Shown here: piece after piece, positions 13,801 through 21,632 of the stretch
Layout: each line of letters starts with the position of its first letter
Position numbering within the stretch: position 1 is the stretch's first letter
NCBI GenBank assembly: GCA_020845955.1
Contig: JADLEU010000387.1
Span: 1-36,778, forward strand
Reading direction: 5' to 3'
DNA length: 36,778 nt
DNA from: Anaerolineales bacterium
GTDB taxonomy: Bacteria; Chloroflexota; Anaerolineae; Anaerolineales; UBA6663
The notes under the pieces: generated by a model
What the model saw: only the letters and a program-made list of their open reading frames with translations
Told to the model about the DNA's origin: nothing
Database searches by the model: none
Program-made: the position numbers and the translations under genes

Positions 13801-16181
13801 GGCGCACGGTGCAGTGCCCGCTGGTAGCTCTCCAAGGCGCTCTGTGGATCGCCGGCCAGGTGCTGTGCCTGCGCCAACTGGCCATATGCTTCGGCCAGGT
13901 CGGGGGCGCGTTCCAGGGCTGCTCTCAGCGCGGAAATCGCCTGCAGCGGCGAGGCGTTCTTGACGCCGCGGCGCACCTGGGCCAGAGTTATCCGGCCCAA
14001 GTCCAGGTAGGGCTCGGGTTCTGCCGGTCTAGTCAGTGTGGCTTGTTGATACGCCGCCCAGGCTTCGTCCGTCCGGCCCAGCCGTTCCAGCGTCAAGGCC
14101 AATTCGTGCAGGGCCAGGCTGTCGCCCGGCCGAAGCTCGGCGGCGCGGCGCAGAAGCTCGGTGGCTTCGGTGAGAGATCCTTGCCGGCGGAGCAACATAC
14201 CCAACTGACGATGCGCCTGGGCCGAGCCCGGATCGGCCACGCAGGCCTCGCGCAGCGCGAGAATCGCTTCCGTATGGCGTTCGGCCGCCGCGTAGCGCTC
14301 AGCCAGGTCGATGAGCAGTGGCGCGGCCTCTGGCGATGCTATCACAGCCAAGGCCTGTCGCCCGGCCTCGAGTGTGGCCAGGGCCTCGTCGGCCTGGGCG
14401 TGCCTGACGTGGTGTTGAGCCATGGCCCGCCAGGGCTCCGGCGCGGACGGCGCCACCGTCGAGGCGCGCCGGAACTGCTGAAATGCCTCGGCTTCCCGAC
14501 CGAGCTGTGACAAGGCCTGACCTAGCAGCGTGTGCGCGCTGCCGAGCATCCCCGTCTGGTCCGGTGATCTGGTCACAAGGCTAGTCAATTGGCCGAGCAC
14601 GTCTTCGGCGGTCGAGTGAGCCAGCTCGAGCTGGCTCGCGGCCAGAGCGGCCCTGGCCAGTCCGAGCGCGGCTGGGAGCCGTTGAGGAGCGTTCGCTAGA
14701 GCGGCCTGGAAGTGCCCAACCGCGGCCGTGGGGTGGCCGGTTGCCAACAGGGAGTGCCCCAAGGCCTCGCGCGCATCGGCAGAATTCGGAGCCAGTGCAG
14801 TTGCCTCGGTCGCGAACTCGCCGGCCGCGCCTGCGTCGCCGCGGGACAGTAGCGCCTTAGCGGCCGCCAGTTGGGTCTTAGCGTCGGTCGGGGCCAGCCG
14901 GGCGGCGCGCTCGAAGTGGGCGGCAGCGGCCTCTGTCTCTCCGAGCGCCTGCAAGCGCTGAGCCGTCTCAACAAACAGCGCCGAGTCCTCCGCTGCCCTC
15001 GTGTCGATCTGCAACAGTGTCTCGCGCGCCTGCCCAGATTGGCCCAAGGCCGCGTGGGCATCGGCGGTTGCTGCCAGGGCCGCCGGCTCGTCATAACCCT
15101 CCAGCAAAGCCAACGCCTCCGCCGCGCGGTTGAGCCTGACCAGCACGCGGGCCAGGCCCAGGCGGAAAGCGAGCGCCTCGGGCTGCTCGGCGAAGGCATC
15201 CTGGAAGGCGGCCATGGCCACGACTAGATCGCCGGCCTCCAGGGCCAGCCTACCCAGGTGCCCGGCCACGGTGGCCCGCAATTGTCGAAGCTGGGTCCAA
15301 GCAGTGGTTAGAACCGGGCCAGCCAGGGTGAAGTCCTCGGTGGCAGCCACGAGGAGCGAACGCTCGAGTTCGAAGCTCAAGTTCAGCTCTAAGGGGTTCC
15401 AGGCCGGCGGTGGGTTCTTGGCATCGGCCGCGGCGGCGGCCGCGCGGGGCGTCAGCACAGCCTGCGCGGCCCTGCCTTCACCCATTGCTGACAGCGCGCG
15501 CGAGAAGGCAAGCCAATGGCCGTTGGGGGCCGCCGATCCCAAGCGGGCGACGAATTCGACGATTTCGTCCGGCGCCAGGTTTGGCACCAGGCACTCGCCG
15601 GCGAGCGCGGCCCCCACCGGGCTGAGCTCCATCAGTGCGGCGAAAAGGCCCTCATGTTCACCCGTCCACAGTCCCCACAGCAGTTGCAGCGGCAGCCGCC
15701 ACCGATCAGGCTCTTTCACCGCCTCAGCCGCCAGGGCTCGCCAATCAGCGGTCGCCGCCATACGCAGGCGCAGCGCCAGCGCGGCTGGCACTCCGTCGTC
15801 CACCGGGTGCAACGGCGCCTCGCTGGCCGTCAGGCAGGCATAGGCCACCCCCAGCCGATCACGACCGGGTCCAAGCAGCCAGGTTTCGGCATCCCCCTGG
15901 CATTCCGGGTGCCGCACGGCGTAGGCCGCTAGGGCCAGCGGGCCGGGGCGCCAGGCGGCGGCAGCTCCCGAGCTGTCGAAACGGCCGGGCGTCTTGGCGC
16001 GCGCGCCGCCTGGGAACGGCCCTTTGGCCTCCGCCTGGCTGTGGCGCACAAAGGCGCGCCAGACTTCCTGGTTGTGCGCCAACTCCTGTAGCAGCGGCAT
16101 CCGGCGCAGCCGCCGGGAACTTTCGGACCAGAGGGACTCGGGCAGCTCGACGATCAGGCGGGCCGTGAGGGTCGTAGACAT
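10815..16181 (-). CDS. Giant tetratricopeptide-repeat protein (~1788 residues)
   Basis: The ATG at 16181, five bases after the upstream stop, is preferred over the TTG at 16211, which overlaps the previous gene; neither has a strong ribosome site, so translational coupling is likely. Residues 1 to ~305 form a helical domain without obvious repeats (ARLIVELPESLWSESSRRL at the start). From there to the end the protein is 34-residue TPR units, roughly forty by length, with typical patterns such as LGRLALEAGDLVVAMAAFQ and AYSGSHLWPEARRAAEVALR. There is no enzyme motif, signal peptide or membrane helix. TPR superhelices bind protein partners; with the membrane protein upstream and the TPR protease downstream, a scaffold role is a fair inference. 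Confidence 0.88.
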   Translation of the reverse strand: MSTTLTARLIVELPESLWSESSRRLRRMPLLQELAHNQEVWRAFVRHSQAEAKGPFPGGARAKTPGRFDSSGAAAAWRPGPLALAAYAVRHPECQGDAETWLLGPGRDRLGVAYACLTASEAPLHPVDDGVPAALALRLRMAATADWRALAAEAVKEPDRWRLPLQLLWGLWTGEHEGLFAALMELSPVGAALAGECLVPNLAPDEIVEFVARLGSAAPNGHWLAFSRALSAMGEGRAAQAVLTPRAAAAAADAKNPPPAWNPLELNLSFELERSLLVAATEDFTLAGPVLTTAWTQLRQLRATVAGHLGRLALEAGDLVVAMAAFQDAFAEQPEALAFRLGLARVLVRLNRAAEALALLEGYDEPAALAATADAHAALGQSGQARETLLQIDTRAAEDSALFVETAQRLQALGETEAAAAHFERAARLAPTDAKTQLAAAKALLSRGDAGAAGEFATEATALAPNSADAREALGHSLLATGHPTAAVGHFQAALANAPQRLPAALGLARAALAASQLELAHSTAEDVLGQLTSLVTRSPDQTGMLGSAHTLLGQALSQLGREAEAFQQFRRASTVAPSAPEPWRAMAQHHVRHAQADEALATLEAGRQALAVIASPEAAPLLIDLAERYAAAERHTEAILALREACVADPGSAQAHRQLGMLLRRQGSLTEATELLRRAAELRPGDSLALHELALTLERLGRTDEAWAAYQQATLTRPAEPEPYLDLGRITLAQVRRGVKNASPLQAISALRAALERAPDLAEAYGQLAQAQHLAGDPQSALESYQRALHRAPLRTDWSLGLGQVCLELQQPEMAITALDEALGYAPDNPAVHVALAEAYSGSHLWPEARRAAEVALRLDPENPHVLQLLAEAAGQVSDHPAALAAWRQAVDLDPSDGSMQVRLARCLLDLGQEDEARVVFAQALAIAPGDAEVHLAAGQASLKLGEIDQAYAVLSQAVALSPRSASIQAAFGQAAVQAERYETAHAAFLRAAEIETGRGRAHYLHQAGEALWAMNRCAAAVALWERALALSSQDQGLRARLGLAQLHLGRFADALAHLEQALRYNPRDGALARETARAARSLGQLDRSAALLQGAIDLNPGDAEARHLLGQLREEQGQLEAALGLYRQAFRVNPGEGRHLAAAAAALARSGDLAEALKLMEKAREVSPDSAEVQQLAGELFLQARQPVEAVRAWRQVTAARPNDSEAHLALVQALVSAVESSERAAAAGLKEDVPELLEDAPAQVTAAVQRAAALGADPVVVRYWLGRATAIAGDPREAQRLLESVAAAHLDEPAPAAKGRPSAGPPTLPVAELYRSLGTALRKAGQPDRAREALRAALQADGDHATVYLELGLTSMAQSDLASAAADFRRALALAPNDALAHYHLGTALLALGEPREAAQVFQRALALYPHAAAWHHRLAKVHLALYEAGSLTSAATALGHLQRAAELEPDNATYAADLARALARDGDLAAALTHYERATNANPADASLWTERGQTHLSLQDLPTAERCFAQALQVSPGSPAALLGAARVSLGQGKLSEAAQKADAAMRADPEDAEAMLCLANVAAARGDTAVAERHYAAAAAKSGRPAPALLALGRLYAQQQLWDNALAALVRAATADPTSDEIYAALGEVYTASGNHAQATHAFREATRIAPRRAAHLLRLGRACRAQGQLDQALSQLLQAKDLAPSDDEILREIGLVFDQRRQFDRALDMYKLAIEVAPNSAQNYTRAGVALKNLKAIPEAVVALERAVALDSKSLEATKQLAVVSAMHLVQTSTKAIVLAP

Positions 16182-16186
16182 GGCGG

Positions 16187-16513
16187 CTAGCGACTGATGA
16201 TCAGCAGCCAATAGGCGGCTGCTTCACACAGCGCCCCGACGATCACCAAGACGATGGCGTTTCCCGAGGAGGTGCGGATCAGGTTGTTGACCGCGTCGAC
16301 GAGCGCTGTGGCCGATTGGGTCACAAGCGTGATATCACCGGTCAGACCCTTCTGGCTGATACGGGCCGACTGCTCGGCCAGTATCTTGGCTTCCTGCCGG
16401 TAGGGACCCAGAATCAGTATGAGCAGTCCAGCCGCGATGGAAAAGAGTCCCATCGGGAACAGGGACAGCCCCATAATCAAGCGGATCGTGTCGGGTGTGA
16501 AAAGGCCAGCCAT
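16187..16513 (-). CDS. Small two-helix membrane protein, uncharacterised
   Basis: ATG 16513 is chosen because GGAGGT (16526-16521) lies seven bases upstream; a TTG at 16531 would include that site in the coding region. The 108-residue protein has an N-terminal membrane helix (about 9-35, LIMGLSLFPMGLFSIAAG) and a C-terminal one (about 85-106, AIVLVIVGALCEAAAYWLL). The ~45-residue middle (RQEAKILAEQSARISQKG) is amphipathic and probably helical. It leads the unit that includes the giant TPR gene, behind a sigma-54 promoter. It may anchor the TPR protein to the membrane. I do not recognise the family. Confidence 0.75.
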   Translation of the reverse strand: MAGLFTPDTIRLIMGLSLFPMGLFSIAAGLLILILGPYRQEAKILAEQSARISQKGLTGDITLVTQSATALVDAVNNLIRTSSGNAIVLVIVGALCEAAAYWLLIISR

Positions 16514-16569
16514 CGCGGGCACCTCCGGCAAAGGGGATAAACGGACTTGACTTGTACGCGGTGTGAGGG

Positions 16570-16585
16570 TGCAAGAAACGTGCCC
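16570..16585 (-). promoter_or_regulatory. Sigma-54 (-24/-12) promoter for the membrane protein / giant TPR unit
   Basis: On the minus strand GGGCAC-GTTTC-TTGCA differs from TGGCAC-N5-TTGCW only at the first base. The predicted start near 16559 leaves a leader of about 45 bases containing the GGAGGT site. It shares the TC-TTGCAC core with the promoters at 10599 and 21633. Confidence 0.85.
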
Positions 16586-16743
16586 GAGGCGCCGCGAAGC
16601 GCCTGGCCAGTGCGCACGAGGGGAAATAGGTCCGCCGGCGTGAACGCAGGCGCAGGCCCGGCGATATTGGAATAGGCCGCGCCGGCGAGAGGGTTCGAGT
16701 CGTCAGGGGGGAAAGCGCGGCTGCCCCGGGGCCAAGGCGGGCG

Positions 16744-17940
16744 CTATCGGCCAGGCCGGGTGGGGAGGTCGTAAACGCTAACGATGTCAGGCGGGAAGTG
16801 GCCAATTTCCAACATGTCACCGTCACAAAACAGCATTGCGCGCTCGACGGAGTTGCGCAGCTGCCGGATATTGCCCGGCCAATCGTAGGCGCGCAGGGCT
16901 TCGAGCACCAATGGCCCCACACCTTGAACACTGGCCCCCATCTCGCGGTTGTACCTCTGGATGAAGTAGCCGACCAGCGCGGCGATGTCGTCTTTGCGTT
17001 CGCGTAGAGGAGGCAGGCGCAGTTCGACGACGTTCAGGCGATGGTAGAGGTCGTCGCGGAAAGTGCCAGCGCTGATCATCTCGAGCAGGTTGCGGTTTGA
17101 GGCCGCGATAACGCGCACATCAACGCGCGTCTCCGACGTGCCGCCCAGCCGGCGGATAGAGCGGTCTTCCAACACGCGCAGCAGCTTGGCCTGCAGATCG
17201 GGCCGCATGGTGGAGATCTCGTCCAGGAAGAGCGTGCCGCCGTTCGCCGTGACGAACAGGCCTTCCTTACGTTTGGTCGCGCCAGTAAAGGCTCCGGCCT
17301 CGTATCCGAACAGCTCCGAGTCCAACAATGTTTCGGTGAAATTAGCGCAATTGATGGGCAGCCACGGCTTGCCGGCGCGCGGTGACAGCTTATGGAGGGC
17401 GCCAGCGACGACCTCTTTGCCGGTGCCGCTCTCACCCGTGATCAACACCGTCAGATTTGATGGCGCCACACGGGCCAGATCGCGAGCCAGGCGCTTCATC
17501 GTGGGCGTGTCGCCCGTCACCCAATCGCCCAGCGGATTGCGCACGGCGCGTAGATGGGTCAGCTCCCGCATCATGGCCACGGTTTCGGCGGCCTTGTCTA
17601 CCGCCTGTCGCAGGCGCGCCATATCGACCGGCTTCTGTATGAAGTCGCACGCGCCAGCCTTCATGGCTTCGACGGCCATCTCGATGTCGCCGAAGCCGGT
17701 GACGACGATGACGGGAAGCCTGAGGGTTTCTCGGTTGATGCGGTCCAGCAGACTGGGGCCGTATCCGTCGGGCAGTTCAACATCCAGCACCACGATATCA
17801 GCTTCGCTACGATCAAGGGCCCGATTGGCGGCGGCCAAGGTCTCGGCCTCGCGCACTTCGTAGCCGGCGTCACGGAGCAGCGGTGCCAGGAAGGACCGGG
17901 CATTGGCATCATCTTCTACGAGAAGGATTGCAGCGCTCAT
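16744..17940 (-). CDS. NtrC-class sigma-54 activator lacking a DNA-binding domain
   Basis: This 398-residue response regulator has a receiver domain (Asp10/Asp11, phosphoacceptor Asp53, Thr81, Lys103) and a sigma-54-activating AAA+ domain. The AAA+ domain has Walker A GESGTGKE (169-176), the sigma-54-contacting GAFTGA loop (216-221), Walker B GGTLFLDE (to Glu241) and the sensor II region WPGNIRQLRNSVERAM (354 onward). The protein stops about 28 residues later (DIVSVYDLPTRPGR) with no Fis-type helix-turn-helix. The other minus-strand frames past the stop show none either. Known activators of this shape work from solution. It overlaps the kinase gene by four bases (ATGA), so the two are a cognate pair. 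Confidence 0.95.
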   Translation of the reverse strand: MSAAILLVEDDANARSFLAPLLRDAGYEVREAETLAAANRALDRSEADIVVLDVELPDGYGPSLLDRINRETLRLPVIVVTGFGDIEMAVEAMKAGACDFIQKPVDMARLRQAVDKAAETVAMMRELTHLRAVRNPLGDWVTGDTPTMKRLARDLARVAPSNLTVLITGESGTGKEVVAGALHKLSPRAGKPWLPINCANFTETLLDSELFGYEAGAFTGATKRKEGLFVTANGGTLFLDEISTMRPDLQAKLLRVLEDRSIRRLGGTSETRVDVRVIAASNRNLLEMISAGTFRDDLYHRLNVVELRLPPLRERKDDIAALVGYFIQRYNREMGASVQGVGPLVLEALRAYDWPGNIRQLRNSVERAMLFCDGDMLEIGHFPPDIVSVYDLPTRPGR

Positions 17941-19937
17941 GTTAGGTGGGCCTCGTCAGGGCTGCCAAGGTGCGCTGGCAGCGTTACGGTGAAGATCGTG
18001 CCCGTGCCCGGAAAGCTCTCGACGCCGATGGCCCCGTGGTGCAGGGTGATCAACCGCTTGGCAATCGCGAGCCCCAGACCGGTGCCGTCGGGCTTGGTCG
18101 TGAAGTAGGGATCAAATATGCGCCGGCGATGCTCTTCCGAGATGCCGGGCCCCGAGTCGCCGACGCGGACTTCCACGACCGTTCCCGTCGCCCGCTGGCT
18201 GCTCCCCAGCGTGACCATCAGATGTCCACCGGCCGGCATGGCCTGGAGCGCGTTATCGACGAGGTTGTCGAAGACCTGCTCGATCAGCCGCGCATCGGCC
18301 AAGACTGGCGGCACTTCGTCAATGGTTAGGTTGAGGCGCACGTTGCGGCGGTCGATCTTACCGCGAAAACGGCCCAACGGGCGGCGCACGACGCCGGCCA
18401 GGTCGATTGGCTCGAGACGCGGATGCAAGGGCTTGGCCCACGTCAGCATGTCGTTCATCATGCTCGACAGGCGCGCGCATTCAGACTGGATGGTGGCAAG
18501 TGACCGGCTCACCTCGTCGTCAGACTGCGCCAGCCGCGAGGCCAGAAACTGGACGCCCATGGAAATGGCGTTGAGCGGATGCCGGAGCTCGTGCGCGAAC
18601 GAGTGCGTGGCCTGACCCACATAGGCCAACTGGTCCAGGTGCTCCCGTTGGATTTCCTGGCTCTGGGCGGCAGACTCATCGCGAATAGTGATCAGGCAGC
18701 CGCCCTGGGGAAGTGACCTGAGATCAATCTTGGCAGGGTAGTCATCGCCGCTGCGTCTCAGCAAGCGGCAGGCGCGCGTGCCGGTATCGAGCGTCCCATC
18801 CAAGCAGTGCTGTACCAGGCCGCCCAGCGCGGTGTCCCCGATGAGGACGTCTCCGAAGGGCAAACCGGCGATTTCGGTTGAGCGGTAACCCAGCATGCGC
18901 GTGGCTGCGCCGTTGATCTCGTCCACTGTGCCGTCCCGGTTGATGACGATCACACCCTCTTCGACCTGCGCGCTGACGGCGGCCAACTGCCCGCTCAGGC
19001 GCACTGCCAAGGCGTGCGCACGGTCCAGAGCGGCCTTGAACCCAATCTGCGTAGTAAGCTCGTGGATGTAGACTGCCGTAATGGCCAGCAACCGTTCTGA
19101 CTCCGGCGGTAGCGCGGCGCCGGGCCGATAGGCCGCGCAAAAGACGCCAACCAAACCCTGGGCGCTGCCCAGTGGGTGCGTCAGCAGCCATCCCCAACCT
19201 GCATTGCGAGCCGCTTGCTGCAGATAGCCCGTGGGCCGCTGGCCGGCTGACCAACGGAGTGGGGCCTGGAGATATTGGGCCTCGCTGGGGCCTAACAGGG
19301 GCGGGAAGATGCGCGGCGCGGCAGCAGGCGTGTACAGACGCATGCCAGGCTGATCAGATGCGACCTGATAAAGACCTACCGCGTCGGCTGCCAGCATGTC
19401 TCGGCACAAGTCGATGGCCAGGCTCAAAGTCGCCTCACCCGGCTCATCGAGCAGCTTGATGAGCTGCTCAAAGCTGTCCAGCGCCTGTGCCTGTTGAGCA
19501 GCCTGGCGCTCCTGGGCCAGGCGTTCTTCTGCCGGGATTGCCTGGACGAGAACCAGCACCTCGTTCTGACCCGGTTCGGCGAAGGCGGCCAGGCGCAAAT
19601 CAACCACGGTTGTGCGGCCGGCCCGCGTCCGCACCGGGACGTTGACAAGCGGGCGAACGCTGCCTGGCACCAGCGTGTGAATGGCTTCCAGTGCCATGGC
19701 AGCAGCGGGCGCGGCCACGATTTCAGCCAAGAGCAGCCGCAACAATTCTTCGCGCGACCAGCCAGTCAGCGCCGCTGCCCTGGCGTTGACGGCCAGCACG
19801 GTGCCGCTCTTCTGGGCTGCCAAGAGCGCGGCCACGGGCATTTGCTCGAGAACGGCATGCAGCCGGGTGTCGTTAGGCTCACGGGGGGAGAAGATGGCCC
19901 GCAGTAGCGGTGTGGGATTGGTACGGCTTGACATCAC
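17937..19937 (-). CDS. Cytoplasmic PAS-GAF-PAS sensor histidine kinase (NtrB-like)
   Basis: The 666-residue kinase has no membrane helix. Order: PAS (about 25-130, AVNARAAALTGWSREELL), GAF-like (about 160-300), second PAS (about 320-420, VINRDGTVDEINGAATRMLGY), HisKA with phosphorylated His449 in FAHELRHPLNAI, and HATPase with N box (NLVDNALQAM), DSGPGI and FTTKPDGTGLGLA. All catalytic boxes are intact. The start is either GTG 19937, overlapping the rpoN stop by four bases, or ATG 19934, overlapping by one; neither has a strong ribosome site. The partner is the overlapping activator downstream. Soluble PAS and GAF modules imply an internal signal such as redox state, a small ligand or a protein. 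Confidence 0.95.
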   Translation of the reverse strand: MMSSRTNPTPLLRAIFSPREPNDTRLHAVLEQMPVAALLAAQKSGTVLAVNARAAALTGWSREELLRLLLAEIVAAPAAAMALEAIHTLVPGSVRPLVNVPVRTRAGRTTVVDLRLAAFAEPGQNEVLVLVQAIPAEERLAQERQAAQQAQALDSFEQLIKLLDEPGEATLSLAIDLCRDMLAADAVGLYQVASDQPGMRLYTPAAAPRIFPPLLGPSEAQYLQAPLRWSAGQRPTGYLQQAARNAGWGWLLTHPLGSAQGLVGVFCAAYRPGAALPPESERLLAITAVYIHELTTQIGFKAALDRAHALAVRLSGQLAAVSAQVEEGVIVINRDGTVDEINGAATRMLGYRSTEIAGLPFGDVLIGDTALGGLVQHCLDGTLDTGTRACRLLRRSGDDYPAKIDLRSLPQGGCLITIRDESAAQSQEIQREHLDQLAYVGQATHSFAHELRHPLNAISMGVQFLASRLAQSDDEVSRSLATIQSECARLSSMMNDMLTWAKPLHPRLEPIDLAGVVRRPLGRFRGKIDRRNVRLNLTIDEVPPVLADARLIEQVFDNLVDNALQAMPAGGHLMVTLGSSQRATGTVVEVRVGDSGPGISEEHRRRIFDPYFTTKPDGTGLGLAIAKRLITLHHGAIGVESFPGTGTIFTVTLPAHLGSPDEAHLT

Positions 19938-21415
19938 GCCGGTGGGGTGGCCAGGGCGACCGCGGTTAGACGCGCGTTATGCGGGCGGGTGGCAAGATGG
20001 GTGCGGGCCTGCCGGCCGCGGACGCTCGCCGGAAGAATGCCCAGCATTTTGCGGTATTTGGCCACGGTACGCCGGGCAACTTGCAGCCCTTCCTTGGCGA
20101 GCGCCGCCGCAATCTCGTCGTCGGCGAGCGGATCGGTTTCGGCCTCCACCAGTTGGCGTACTCGGTCGCGCACCGCTAGGCTGCGGTCAAAGAACTTGGC
20201 CAATGGCACAATCCGCCCATCCGGAAGGGCCACCGATTTTCCCGCTACTGCGCGGGAGATTGTCGACTCGTGCAGACCCAGTGCCTGCGCGATCTGAACG
20301 CGCGTGCTTGGACGCAGGTCGCCGTCGCCGCCCAAAATGAAGTCGCGCTGTCCCTCGGCGATAATTTGCATCAGCCGGCGCATCGTGTGGTTGCGCTGCT
20401 GAAGGCACTTAGTGACCAGGGCGGCGTTGGCGATCGCCTGCCCCCAGCGTTCGCGATCTTCGCCGCTGCAATTGGCCGCTGCCGCCTTCAGTTCGGGGTT
20501 GACGCGCAGCCAGCCGGACAGGGGGGCGAAGACCTCGACCGACAATGCGCTGCCCCCGTCGGAAGCCAACGTCGTGATGTTGACATCTGGATTGCGGAGG
20601 GCGGCAGTGTCAGCAGCAGGCAGCTTCCCGTCACCCCAGTGGGCGCGGGCCGGGTAGGGGGTCAGATTGCGGTGAATGAACTGAACGGCGGTCTCAATCG
20701 TACCAGGCATCAAGTGAAGGCCATGTTCAGCTCGCAGCCGGCGGGCTACCCGCTCGTATTCCATCTTACCCAATGCGGCAAAATGCTCCTGGATCAACAA
20801 GCGGGCTAAGTGCATCATAGCCGGGGGCGCACTGGAGGTCTCGCTCAGGCAATCGAGTTGGATAAGGAGAGATGCCTGGGGCCCGGCGGCACCAACGCCG
20901 GGTGGGTCGGCGTGCTGCACCAGGTCGAGCACGCGCTGCACGAGGCTAAGCGCGACGTGCTTGTAGCGGGCGATCTCCGCTGGCGCCTCGGTCAGGAATC
21001 CATTCTCGTCGAGTTGGGCCAGAATGTGGGCCGCAACTGGCCGCTCCTCGCGGGCAAGGGCCGGCCCGATTTGCCGGAGGATGTGCTCGTCCAGGCGCTC
21101 TGGCACGCTCGTTTCGGGCAGGTCATCCTCGCCGCCTTCTATCTCGTGCAGGCCACCGGGCTGGCGAGGCGACAAGAACACCACTGGCGCGCCATCACCT
21201 GTGGGCGCGGCGCAAGTCGGGCAGGGCAGCCGGCGCAGCCGCTTCCCGCAGCCTGGGCAGCGCAGCTCGTCAACCAGCTCTAGCGCCGGGTTACGGTCTA
21301 GCTCGGCCATCAGCGCAGCTTCTAGCTCGGTCGCCGGAAGCTGCAGATAGCTCATGGTTTTGGCCAGGTGAGCGGTAGCCTGCGGTCGGTTGTCCTGGAT
21401 GTGGGCAGCAAACAT
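19934..21415 (-). CDS. rpoN: RNA polymerase sigma-54 factor with a Cys4 cluster
   Basis: The 493-residue protein has region I (LQLPATELEAALMAELDRNP), the core-binding segment (DPPGVGAAGPQASLLIQL), the helix-turn-helix (LGLHESTISRAVAGKSVALP) and the RpoN box ARRTVAKYR (447-455) that reads the -24 element. Directly after region I is an insert with Cys53-x2-Cys56 and Cys65-x2-Cys68 (CPGCGKRLRRLPCPTC), which looks like a zinc ribbon and is absent from E. coli RpoN. The C-terminus extends about 38 residues past the RpoN box. AAGGA four bases before the ATG sets the start. It is the first gene of the rpoN-kinase-activator operon and has its own sigma-54 promoter, so it is probably autoregulated. 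Confidence 0.97.
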   Translation of the reverse strand: MFAAHIQDNRPQATAHLAKTMSYLQLPATELEAALMAELDRNPALELVDELRCPGCGKRLRRLPCPTCAAPTGDGAPVVFLSPRQPGGLHEIEGGEDDLPETSVPERLDEHILRQIGPALAREERPVAAHILAQLDENGFLTEAPAEIARYKHVALSLVQRVLDLVQHADPPGVGAAGPQASLLIQLDCLSETSSAPPAMMHLARLLIQEHFAALGKMEYERVARRLRAEHGLHLMPGTIETAVQFIHRNLTPYPARAHWGDGKLPAADTAALRNPDVNITTLASDGGSALSVEVFAPLSGWLRVNPELKAAAANCSGEDRERWGQAIANAALVTKCLQQRNHTMRRLMQIIAEGQRDFILGGDGDLRPSTRVQIAQALGLHESTISRAVAGKSVALPDGRIVPLAKFFDRSLAVRDRVRQLVEAETDPLADDEIAAALAKEGLQVARRTVAKYRKMLGILPASVRGRQARTHLATRPHNARLTAVALATPPA

Positions 21416-21446
21416 CGCGTCCTTGGGGCCGTCAGGTGGTGAACAG

Positions 21447-21536
21447 GCGACCTAATCGCGTCTAGCGACCTAATCGCGTCTAGCGACTTGATCGCGAGCG
21501 GCGGTCGAATCATGAGTAGCGGCCAGATCGCCCATA
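21447..21536. repeat. Array of five 18-bp tandem units in the rpoN leader
   Basis: Units start at 21447, 21465, 21483, 21501 and 21519. The first two are identical (GCGACCTAATCGCGTCTA) and the third keeps GCGACTTGATCGCG. The fourth and fifth are decayed but in register (GCGGTCGAATCATGAGTA, GCGGCCAGATCGCCCATA). Units 1-3 contain a dyad GCGA-N5-TCGC and unit 5 a near copy. The array lies between the sigma-54 promoter (start near 21622) and the rpoN ATG (21415). It looks like a multi-site operator or an RNA leader element. It is too short and has no spacers for a CRISPR. Confidence 0.8.
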
Positions 21537-21632
21537 GCCAGTTAGAGGTCGGTTAGCCGATGTAGGCAGTATAGCCTCGGCCAGAAGAGCGGTCAACTGG
21601 CGAAAGACCCGCGGCGCACGCGGTAAGGGATG

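Noticed and set aside
8016-16181. Type III-E CRISPR-type TPR-CHAT (craspase) module
   Set aside because: TPR and caspase-fold parts are present, but no gRAMP/Cas7-11 protein, other cas gene or array lies in the window, and the core looks more like family C25.
10815-16181. Many open frames antisense or out of frame within the giant TPR gene
   Set aside because: High GC content and Ala/Leu-rich repeats keep other frames open; none has motifs, ribosome sites or plausible composition.
16532-16743. Missing helix-turn-helix of the activator supplied by a frameshift
   Set aside because: I read the downstream minus-strand frames and saw no Fis-type helix-turn-helix; the region instead holds a sigma-54 promoter.
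21411-21513. Possible upstream reading frame across the 18-bp array (MIRPPLAIKSLDAIRSLDAIR)
   Set aside because: 18 bases equals six codons, so the array is open by construction; there is no ribosome site and the frame overlaps the rpoN start out of frame. Kept only as a regulatory repeat.
21447-21536. CRISPR array
   Set aside because: Units are 18 bp and directly adjacent, with no spacers and no cas genes in the window.
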